Shown here piece by piece: positions 57,489 through 64,000 of a stretch of 64,000 nt of DNA (positions within the stretch are counted from its first letter, which is position 1; every line of letters begins with the position of its first letter). The stretch is taken from the NCBI RefSeq assembly GCF_000716715.1, contig NZ_JNYJ01000013.1, positions 1-64,000 of the forward strand. Direction: 5' to 3'. Origin of the DNA: Dactylosporangium aurantiacum. Its GTDB lineage: Bacteria; Actinomycetota; Actinomycetes; Mycobacteriales; Micromonosporaceae. The notes below the pieces were generated by a model. That model saw nothing but the letters and a program-made list of their open reading frames with translations, ran no database searches and had not been told where the DNA came from. Made by a program: the position numbers and the translations under genes.

Positions 57489-58121
57489 TTACTTGAGTAC
57501 CTCGTACCGAGCGTTGATCACGCCGGCACTCACCGAAGCGATCGTGACGAACGCGCCGCGGGCCAGATCGAGGCAGCGCCCGCTGACGAACGGCCCCCGG
57601 TCGTTGATGCGCACCACGACCGACTTGCCGTTGGCCAGGTTGGTGACCCGCACCCGGGTGTTGAACGGCAGCTCCTTGTGCGCGGCCGTCAGCCCGTCGG
57701 GGTTGAAGCTCTCCCCGTTCGCGGTGCGCGAGCCGGTGGCGTAGTAGGACGCCTTGCAGGTGCCGGTGCTCGTCACGGTGCCGCCGGTCGACTTGGGGGT
57801 GCTCGATGCCGACGGCTTCTTCGTCGGCGACTTGGTCGCCTCCGGAGCCTTGCTGACCTGCGGCGACGCGGATGCGGTGGCCGACGGGGAGGCGCTTGCC
57901 GAGGTGGCGGGCGAGGGTCGCTCGCCGCGGTCCGCACGGTCGCCCGGACTGCGACTGCCGTCGATGGTGTCGGAAGCGGCGGTCGGCTTCGCGTCATCCG
58001 ATCCCATATTGACGGTGGCGATCGCACCGCCGATCAGGGCGACCGCGGCGACCACGCCTGCGATCAATGGAATGAGGTGACGCCGGGACATTGCGGTGTG
58101 GCGGCCGGACAACGTCAGCAC
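57489..58121 (-). CDS. RlpA-like double-psi beta-barrel secreted protein
   Basis: A 210-residue exported protein: an N-terminal membrane/signal segment ([22 protein letters not shown]), a Ser/Ala/Pro/Thr-rich linker (about 45-115), and a double-psi beta-barrel of the RlpA family ([30 protein letters not shown], then RINDRGPF and CLDLARGAF). RlpA-type proteins act on peptidoglycan in some bacteria; enzymatic activity here is unproven. Start uncertain: GTG 58121 or ATG 58091. Confidence 0.8.
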   Translation of the reverse strand: MLTLSGRHTAMSRRHLIPLIAGVVAAVALIGGAIATVNMGSDDAKPTAASDTIDGSRSPGDRADRGERPSPATSASASPSATASASPQVSKAPEATKSPTKKPSASSTPKSTGGTVTSTGTCKASYYATGSRTANGESFNPDGLTAAHKELPFNTRVRVTNLANGKSVVVRINDRGPFVSGRCLDLARGAFVTIASVSAGVINARYEVLK

Positions 58122-58220
58122 CCTTCGTTGACTGCATGGCCGTGACCGAACGTATCGGCTTCTCCCGGGCCCCAGTCAAACCGAAGCGCCGTATGCGGGA
58201 CGATTTGACGGGATAGGTCC

Positions 58221-58256
58221 GGCCGAACGGCTGATCCGGCAAGGAGCCGAACGGCC
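58221..58256 (-). terminator. Imperfect hairpin after proS
   Basis: GGCCGAACGGCT (58221-58232) pairs with AGCCGAACGGCC (58245-58256) except for a central AA/AA mismatch, giving two 5-bp stems around an internal loop. It lies 17 bases beyond the proS stop and is a candidate terminator. Confidence 0.5.
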
Positions 58257-58272
58257 GACCCTTCCCGCGCCG

Positions 58273-60045
58273 TCAGGCGGCCCTGATCACCGCGGCGATA
58301 CGCTCCGCAGCGCCCTCGACCGGGATCTCCTCTTTCTCACCGGTCTTGCGGTCGCGGATCTCCACCATGCCGTCCGCCAGCCGCTTGCCGACCACCACGA
58401 TCGTCGGCACACCGAGCAGCTCCGAGTCATTGAACTTCACCCCGGGCGAGACGTCCTTGCGGTCGTCGAGCAGCACCTCGAGCCCGGTCGCGGCAAGGGC
58501 GTCGGCGAGCTGCGCGGCACCGGCCTTGATCTCCTCGGTCTTGCCGGCGGCGACCACGTGCACGTCGGCGGGCGACAGCTCGCGGGGCCAGCACAGGCCG
58601 CGCTCGTCGGCGGTCTGCTCGGCGATGACGGCGATGGCGCGGGACACGCCGATGCCGTAGGAGCCCATGGTGACGGTGACGGCCTTGCCGTTCTGGTCCA
58701 GCACGGTGAGGCCGAGCGCCTTGGCGTACTTGCGGCCGAGCTGGAAGATGTGCCCGATCTCGATGCCGCGGGCCAGCTCCAGCGTGCCGCCGTCGACGGG
58801 GCACAGGTCGCCGTCCTGGATGCGGACCGCCTCGACGGTGCCGTCGGGGGTGAAGTCACGCCCGGCGACGAGGTTCATGACGTGCTTGCCCGGCTGGTCG
58901 GCGCCCGTGATCCAGCTGGTGCCGTCCACCACCCGGGGGTCGACCAGGTAGCGGATCCCGGAGGAGCCCTTCTCGCCCAGGACGCCGGGGCCGATGTACC
59001 CCTTGACCAGCGCGGGGTGCTGCTGGAACTCGGCTTCCGACATCGGCGCCACCTCGGCGGGGGCCACCTGGGCCTCCAGGCGGCGCAGGTCCACCTCGCG
59101 GTCGCCGGGCACGCCGACGGCCAGCGGCTCGCGCTTGCCGTCGGGCAGCGTCAGCATCAGCATGACGTTCTTCAGGGTGTCGCCGGCCCCCCAGGCGCGG
59201 TCGTCCCGGCGCAGGTCCTCACGCTGGTTGAACAGGTCGACCAGCGTCTCGATGGTGGGGGTGTCCGGGGTGTCGACCACCCGCGCGGCGGGCAGCCCTT
59301 CGAGGGGCAGGGCCGCGATCTGCGGGGTGGTGACCGCCTCGACGTTGGCCGCGTAGTCGCCGTTCGTGCAGCGGACGAACGTGTCCTCGCCGATGTCGCA
59401 CACCGCGAGGAACTCCTCGGAGGCGCTGCCGCCCATCGCGCCGCTCATCGCGGAGCACACAACGTAGTCCAGACCGAGCCGGTCGAAGATCTTGACGTAG
59501 GCGGAGCGGTGCCGCTGGTACGCCTCGCGCAGCCCGTCGTCGTCGACGTCGAAGGAGTAGGAGTCCTTCATCAGGAACTCGCGCCCGCGCAGGATGCCGG
59601 CCCGGGGCCGCGCCTCGTCGCGGTACTTCGTCTGGATCTGGTACAGGGTGAGCGGCAGGTCCTTGTACGACGAGTAGAAGTCCTTCACGGCGAGCGTGAA
59701 CATCTCCTCGTGCGTGGGGCCGAGCAGGTAGTCGCCCCCGCGGCGGTCCTTCAGCCGGAACAGGTTGGCGCCGTACTCCGTCCAGCGGCCCGTCGCCTCG
59801 TAGGGCTCCCGGGGCAGCAGGGCGGGGAACGTCAGCTCCTGACCGCCGATGGCGTCCATCTCGTCGCGGATGACCCGCTCGACGTTGCGCAGGACCCGCA
59901 GGCCCATCGGCAGCAGGGTGAAGATGCCCGGGGCGACCCGGCGCACATAGCCGGCCCGCACGAGCAGCCGGTGGCTCGTCACCTCGGCGTCCGCGGGGTC
60001 TTCGCGCAGCGTCCGCACGAACAGCGTGGACATCTTCAGCACCAT
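58273..60045 (-). CDS. proS: Prolyl-tRNA synthetase (class II, bacterial type)
   Basis: A 590-residue ProS that charges tRNA-Pro. Class II motif 2 is in [18 protein letters not shown] and motif 3 in [17 protein letters not shown]. The editing (INS/YbaK) domain lies between about residues 230 and 385, and the anticodon-binding domain is C-terminal ([20 protein letters not shown]). ATG 60045 has GGGCGGG upstream; ATG 60033 in the same frame is possible. Length is typical of the long bacterial form. Confidence 0.95.
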   Translation of the reverse strand: MVLKMSTLFVRTLREDPADAEVTSHRLLVRAGYVRRVAPGIFTLLPMGLRVLRNVERVIRDEMDAIGGQELTFPALLPREPYEATGRWTEYGANLFRLKDRRGGDYLLGPTHEEMFTLAVKDFYSSYKDLPLTLYQIQTKYRDEARPRAGILRGREFLMKDSYSFDVDDDGLREAYQRHRSAYVKIFDRLGLDYVVCSAMSGAMGGSASEEFLAVCDIGEDTFVRCTNGDYAANVEAVTTPQIAALPLEGLPAARVVDTPDTPTIETLVDLFNQREDLRRDDRAWGAGDTLKNVMLMLTLPDGKREPLAVGVPGDREVDLRRLEAQVAPAEVAPMSEAEFQQHPALVKGYIGPGVLGEKGSSGIRYLVDPRVVDGTSWITGADQPGKHVMNLVAGRDFTPDGTVEAVRIQDGDLCPVDGGTLELARGIEIGHIFQLGRKYAKALGLTVLDQNGKAVTVTMGSYGIGVSRAIAVIAEQTADERGLCWPRELSPADVHVVAAGKTEEIKAGAAQLADALAATGLEVLLDDRKDVSPGVKFNDSELLGVPTIVVVGKRLADGMVEIRDRKTGEKEEIPVEGAAERIAAVIRAA

Positions 60046-60340
60046 CTGGGTTCCCGCCCTTACTTCTCAAACAGGCCTTCGGCGACGATACCCGCCCGAC
60101 TGCGGTGCGTGACTATCGGGTTTTGCCGGACGAGGGCCGTTGGGTGGCGCTCAGGTTGCGGTCCGCGGTGCCGAGCCGCCGGGCACGCAACTGCGGTATC
60201 GCCTGCTCACGCTCGGCGTCGGCGGCGGCGCCGGCGGCGGCGGGACCGTCGTCACCGCGCTGGTCCTCGTGATCGTCGGCGCGGTGGAGGGCGGCCGCTT
60301 CACCCGACCCCGCATCGGCCGCGATCCCCCGTGGCCCGGG
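60046..60340. other. Gap between proS and the propeller-like gene
   Basis: There is no secure gene here. A plus-strand reading around 60215-60300 includes a hydrophobic run (TVVTALVLVIVGAV) that looks like part of a membrane segment, but it lacks a start with a ribosome binding site and continues into the antisense of the next gene, so it may be a relic or chance. Confidence 0.4.
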
Positions 60341-61570
60341 TCAGGGCGTCACTCTCGCCGGGTCGAACACCATCAGCCGCTCCCCCGACGGCCACCACGC
60401 CAGCGGGTGGGCCACCTGGCCGCGCAGCGAACTGCCCGAGGTGGCCGGCGTGCCGTACGTAGCGACCACCCCCGTCCGCAGGTCCCACAGCGCCGGCTGC
60501 TTCGGGTCGTTGGGGTGCAGCAGGTTGAGCAGCGTGCCGCCGACCAGCCAGCCGTCGGTGAGCGTGACCGGGTCGAACCCGTTCGTCGTCACCTGCCACG
60601 ACCCGTCGGTGGCCTGGGCGAACCGCAGCCGGTTGTCGTCGATCCCGAGCCACGTGTCCTGGTCGGCGGCCGACCACCACGGCGACGGCAGCGGCCGGGG
60701 CGCGGGCGTCCGCCGCTCGCCGGTCACCAGGTTCCACGCCGCCGGCTGGGACGTCGACGCCGGACCCGCGGTGACCGCCCACGGCCAGCGGGCGAGCCGG
60801 TACCCCGAGGACCCCGGCACCTGCGCCGGGGCGCCGCCGTCCAGCGGCACCCGCACGATGCCGCCGCCGGCGAACGAGCCCCCGTACAGCGCGCCGTCGG
60901 CGACGACGACCCGCTCACCGACGCCCAGGTCCGCGGTGCGGAACCGGCGCTTGCCGGTGCCGTCATAGCGCATCGACCAGTATTCGAAGGTCTTGGAGCC
61001 GTCCTTGCCCCAGGCATACGCCGACCACACGATCAGCCCGTCGCCGGCCGTGAAGGGGCCTGGCCAGTACCCCTGCAGGCCGGGCGGGGCGGGCAGCTCG
61101 GTGAGCATCCGCTCGGTCTTCGTGCGCAGGTCATACGCGGCCAGCGACACCACCTTGTCCTCGCCGGTGTGGACGGCCAGCAGCACGGTGTGCTCGTCGA
61201 GCATCGTGACCGGCTCATTGGTGCCCTGGCCGGAGCGGGCCGGGACGCTCAGCACCGCCTGCGGCCACACCTGCTCGACCGGTGCCGCGTCCTTGACCTT
61301 CGGCTCCACGGGCGAAGACGCGCCGGAGGCGGACCCGGACGGCGACGGCGACGCGCCGACCGGGGGCGTCTTCCCGGCGTGCGGCAGCAGCGCCACGCTG
61401 CCGATGATCACGAGGACCACGACGCCCGCGAGGCCGCTCCAGCCGGCCCGGCGCGCCGCCCGGCGCCGCAGGTGCCCGGCGTCGACCCGGGCGAGCAGGT
61501 CCGCCGGCGGCATCGGCCCGGCGGCCGCGGCCCGCTCCAGGGTCTGCCTGAGCTGCTCTTCCACCATCAT
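60341..61570 (-). CDS. Membrane-anchored beta-propeller-like protein (sigma-linked)
   Basis: A 409-residue protein with a short cytoplasmic N-terminus (PADLLARVDAGHLRRRAARR), one membrane segment (about 43-62; SGLAGVVVLVIIGSVALL), a Ser/Pro linker, and an extracytoplasmic region with repeated W/G/D blades resembling a beta-propeller (VSLAAYDLRTKTERML, WSAYAWGKDG, ALWDLRTGVVATY). ATG 61570 overlaps the sigma factor stop as ATGA. The layout (sigma gene followed by a single-pass membrane protein) fits an anti-sigma-like role, but no zinc anti-sigma motif is seen. Confidence 0.78.
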   Translation of the reverse strand: MMVEEQLRQTLERAAAAGPMPPADLLARVDAGHLRRRAARRAGWSGLAGVVVLVIIGSVALLPHAGKTPPVGASPSPSGSASGASSPVEPKVKDAAPVEQVWPQAVLSVPARSGQGTNEPVTMLDEHTVLLAVHTGEDKVVSLAAYDLRTKTERMLTELPAPPGLQGYWPGPFTAGDGLIVWSAYAWGKDGSKTFEYWSMRYDGTGKRRFRTADLGVGERVVVADGALYGGSFAGGGIVRVPLDGGAPAQVPGSSGYRLARWPWAVTAGPASTSQPAAWNLVTGERRTPAPRPLPSPWWSAADQDTWLGIDDNRLRFAQATDGSWQVTTNGFDPVTLTDGWLVGGTLLNLLHPNDPKQPALWDLRTGVVATYGTPATSGSSLRGQVAHPLAWWPSGERLMVFDPARVTP

Positions 61571-62079
61571 CGGCTCCTGATCTCGGCGGGACGGTGCGCT
61601 TCCAGCCGCACCCGCAGCGTCTCCAGTCCGCGCGCCGCCTGGCTGCGCACCGTGCTCCTGGCGATGCCGAGCAGCACCGCGATCTCGTCGTCGTCGAGCT
61701 GCTCGTAATAGCGCAGCACCAGCACCGCCCGCTGGCGGCGGCCCAGCTCCCCCAGCGCGTTCCAGATCGTGTCGTCGGCCTCGACCCGCGCGAACCCGTC
61801 GTGCGGGGACGCCCGGTCGGGCGGCACCTCGACGAGCTGCTCCCGCCGTCGCCTGCGCCAGATCTTGATGTACTGCCGGGCCATCGACCGGCGCACATAC
61901 GCCTCGACCGCGTCCTGCCGGCGGATCCGCTCCCAGCTGCCGCGCAGCCCGATGAGCGCGTCCTGCAACAGGTCCGCCGCGTCGGCCTCGCTGCCGCTGA
62001 GCAGATACCCGTACCGCATCAGACTGGCACCCCGCGCCTGCACGAACCGCACGAACGCCTCGTCGGATGTCTCGCTCAT
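61567..62079 (-). CDS. SigE-type ECF RNA polymerase sigma factor
   Basis: A 170-residue ECF sigma factor of the SigE-50-like group: region 2 (FVRFVQARGASLMRYGYLLSGSEADAADLLQDALIGL) and region 4 (LGRRQRAVLVLRYYEQLDDDEIAVLLGIARSTVRSQAARGLETL). ATG 62079 has GGGGAGG about 8 bases upstream, so the longer frame to 62127 is rejected. It is translationally coupled to the membrane protein gene, which likely controls it. Confidence 0.92.
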   Translation of the reverse strand: MSETSDEAFVRFVQARGASLMRYGYLLSGSEADAADLLQDALIGLRGSWERIRRQDAVEAYVRRSMARQYIKIWRRRRREQLVEVPPDRASPHDGFARVEADDTIWNALGELGRRQRAVLVLRYYEQLDDDEIAVLLGIARSTVRSQAARGLETLRVRLEAHRPAEIRSR

Positions 62080-62178
62080 CGCATCGCCTCCCCCATGTAG
62101 AGGCCCGCGACCGCCCCCCTGCTGCACCCCGGCGCGACGGATTTCTCAGGCCCCGCGCCGGCCGGCCGATAGGCGGGT

Positions 62179-63969
62179 GTGCGGCCGAATGACACCTCGC
62201 CCGACCCGGCGCTTCCGCTGCGTCCCGACCTGGCCGCGGCCGTCGCCGCCGCCCGGAACGCGGAGTTCCTCGCCCGCCGCGCGCTGCCCGCCCCACCGCC
62301 GGTGCCGCGCCTGCCGCCGTTCGGCGACCCGCCGGAGCGGCTGCGGGTCTGCTACCTGGTGCCACGCACCGACGTCGGCGGTGGCGCGCGGGTGCTGTTC
62401 GAGCACGCGAACCGGCTCCTCACCCGGGGCCACAGGGTGACGGTGCTCAGCCATTTTCCACCACCGGCCTGGTTCGACCTGCGGGCCCGGTTCCGCCAGG
62501 TGCCGTTCGGCGTCGAGCTCGCCGAGGCCGTCCCCGCCTGCGACGTGATCGTCGCCGGGTACTGGGACCAGGTCCTCGCCGCCCGCGCCCTCGGCATCGC
62601 CCCGGTCGTGCACTTCGAGCAGGGCGACTTCCACCTGTTCGAGGACATCGACGACGACGCCCGCGCCGTGGTGGCCAGAAACGTCGAGGCCGCCGACGCG
62701 ACGATCATCGTCAGCGGGACGGTGGCCGAGGTGCTCCGGCAGCGGTACGGCGTGACCGCGACCGTGATCCCCAACGCCGTCGACCCGGCGGTGTTCCACC
62801 CGCCGACGGTGTTCGACCCGGCGGCCGGCGGCCGGCGGCCGTACCTGCTGTGCGTCGGCTGGGACGGCAACACGTTCAAGGGCATCGCCGAGATGCGCCA
62901 GGTGTGGCGGTCCGTGGTCGAGCACGGGCACGACGTCGACGTGGTGTGGGTGACGCCGAAACCGCCGCGGGAGCCGTTCGGTGAGGTCGTCGTGGCTCCG
63001 GACCAGGCCACGCTCGGCGCCCTGTTCCGCGGCGCCGCCGTGTACGTCTGCTGCTCGCACTACGAGACGTTCGGCCTGCCGCCGCTGGAGGCGATGGCGT
63101 CCGGCACGCCCGTGGTGTCGACCAGGAACACCGGTGTGCTCGAGTACGCCCGCGACGGCGTGAACGCGCTGCTCGCCGACGTCCGCGACGCCGAAGGGCT
63201 GGCCGCGCAGGTGCGGCGGGTGCTGGACGGGCCCGATCTGGCGGCCCGGCTGCGCGACGGCGGCCTGCGCACCGCGGCCGGCTTCTCGTGGGACACGATC
63301 GTGCCGCGTATCGAGGACACGTACCGGCAGGTCCGGGCCGCCTGGTCCCCGGCGACCGGCGGCGACTGGCGCTTCGACCTCGGCGGGCTGCGGTTCGTCG
63401 ACGCCGACGCCGAGCAGCGGCTCCGGCAGCGCGCCGCGGCGTCGGGTGCCGGTGCGGTGGCGGTGCCGGTCACGTTCCCGGCGTTCGACGGGCACCGCGC
63501 CGTGCGGTGGCGGGTCGTCGGGCGCAGGACCGGCGGCGGTGCCGACGTCAGCCGCGCCTACCTGCCGGCGCACGCCGACGTGGTGCCGGACGACCTGCCG
63601 TACGCCGAAGCTCTGCGCGACTTCACGGCCGGCCGGTTCGACCGGGCGCTGGCCGGGTTCCTCACCGTGTACCGGCGCGGCGGCTCGGCCACCCGCCCGT
63701 CAGCCGGCCGCTGGATCGTGCTGACGCTGCTCGAGCTGGGCGACGACGAGCAGGCCGCGTCGGTGCTCTCGGGCGCCGTGGAGGCGTTCCCCGACCACAG
63801 CGACTTCCACTACCTGCACGCGATGAGCGCGATGCTGAGCGGCCGGCCGATCGACGCCGCGGCGTACGTCGCCGCCGTCGACGCCCTGGGCCCCGCCACC
63901 CACTACGACGAGTGGTTCGACGATCCGGCGACCCTCATCCGCGAGCGGCTGCTCGCTCCCGCGCAGTGA
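62179..63969 (+). CDS. GT4-family glycosyltransferase with C-terminal helical extension
   Basis: A 596-residue protein. The glycosyltransferase part (about 50-400) has a Rossmann start VCYLVPRTDVGGGARVLFEHANRL, an acceptor-domain end VVHFEQGDFH, and the GT4 donor motif HYETFGLPPLEAMASGTPVV. The C-terminal 150 residues include two helix pairs (YAEALRDFTAGRFDRALAGFL; DDEQAASVLSGAVEAFPDH) that resemble TPR units. Donor and acceptor unknown. GTG 62179 is the start; the ribosome binding site is weak. It is divergent from the sigma factor gene. Confidence 0.85.
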   Translation: MRPNDTSPDPALPLRPDLAAAVAAARNAEFLARRALPAPPPVPRLPPFGDPPERLRVCYLVPRTDVGGGARVLFEHANRLLTRGHRVTVLSHFPPPAWFDLRARFRQVPFGVELAEAVPACDVIVAGYWDQVLAARALGIAPVVHFEQGDFHLFEDIDDDARAVVARNVEAADATIIVSGTVAEVLRQRYGVTATVIPNAVDPAVFHPPTVFDPAAGGRRPYLLCVGWDGNTFKGIAEMRQVWRSVVEHGHDVDVVWVTPKPPREPFGEVVVAPDQATLGALFRGAAVYVCCSHYETFGLPPLEAMASGTPVVSTRNTGVLEYARDGVNALLADVRDAEGLAAQVRRVLDGPDLAARLRDGGLRTAAGFSWDTIVPRIEDTYRQVRAAWSPATGGDWRFDLGGLRFVDADAEQRLRQRAAASGAGAVAVPVTFPAFDGHRAVRWRVVGRRTGGGADVSRAYLPAHADVVPDDLPYAEALRDFTAGRFDRALAGFLTVYRRGGSATRPSAGRWIVLTLLELGDDEQAASVLSGAVEAFPDHSDFHYLHAMSAMLSGRPIDAAAYVAAVDALGPATHYDEWFDDPATLIRERLLAPAQ

Positions 63970-64000
63970 CCGTTTCCGCGTCCGGTGGCCGGCTCATGGG

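Noticed and set aside
58122..58272. Possible c-di-AMP (ydaO-type) riboswitch upstream of the RlpA-like gene
   Set aside because: Such riboswitches often precede actinobacterial RlpA-like genes, but none of the conserved core blocks is recognisable in this 150-base gap.
60140..60340. Plus-strand membrane-protein-like ORF
   Set aside because: There is one hydrophobic run but no credible start, and the frame continues into sequence antisense to the propeller-like gene.

Overview
The window is very GC-rich, dense with GTG and TTG starts and with ATGA/TGATG gene overlaps. It carries families typical of filamentous actinomycetes: WhiJ-like helix-turn-helix/DUF397 pairs, SpoIIE phosphatases with HATPase domains, a SigE-type sigma factor, DUF4192, DUF6457 and DUF6458. 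This points to a Micromonosporaceae-like actinomycete; the family is an inference from gene content. No tRNA, rRNA, CRISPR array, insertion sequence or integrase was seen, so this looks like chromosomal sequence.

Layout. 1-583 is gene-free. 653-6572 (minus) is a haem/cytochrome block: hemL, a histidine phosphatase, a TlpA-like lipoprotein, ccdA, resB and ccsB (system II cytochrome c maturation), closed by a strong hairpin. 6674-13691 is a stress-signalling block: a STAS protein, a receiver-only regulator, a very large multi-HAMP hybrid kinase that is frame-broken twice inside its repeat array, and a HATPase-GAF-SpoIIE phosphatase. The kinase/regulator pair resembles OsaA/OsaB of Streptomyces. 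13705-16838 (minus) is a complete lactococcin-972-type bacteriocin cassette: peptide, large membrane protein and ABC ATPase.

17168-24926 (minus) is a MacAB-like export operon in which two adaptor proteins flank a two-component system; a small lipoprotein gene diverges from it across a perfect 15-bp inverted repeat. A second two-component system with its own secreted protein lies at 26460-29019. Then come ddaH with a divergent Lrp/AsnC regulator, a beta-propeller lipoprotein, and two WhiJ-like loci (32343-33411 and 39460-40534). Between those loci lie a DUF6232-like protein, a YbjN-like protein and a molybdenum cofactor/formate dehydrogenase maturation cluster (DUF6457, mobA, fdhD), where three unrelated tandem-repeat arrays sit within 1.4 kb.

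42158-45680 encodes a 2-oxoacid dehydrogenase complex (E1 alpha, E1 beta, E2) ending at a 12-bp-stem terminator. After it come a frameshifted LppU-like membrane protein, a thioredoxin-NHL protein, the pxpBCA 5-oxoprolinase genes, a TrhA/hemolysin III protein, a SixA-like phosphatase, a large acyl-CoA dehydrogenase under two matching palindromes, an untracked 38-codon gene, a membrane SpoIIE phosphatase, an RlpA-like protein, proS, a SigE-type sigma factor coupled to a membrane-anchored protein, and a GT4 glycosyltransferase.

The best leads are the broken OsaA-like kinase (biology or assembly collapse), the Cys-containing lactococcin-972-like peptide, the double-adaptor efflux operon, and the repeat hotspot in mobA/fdhD.
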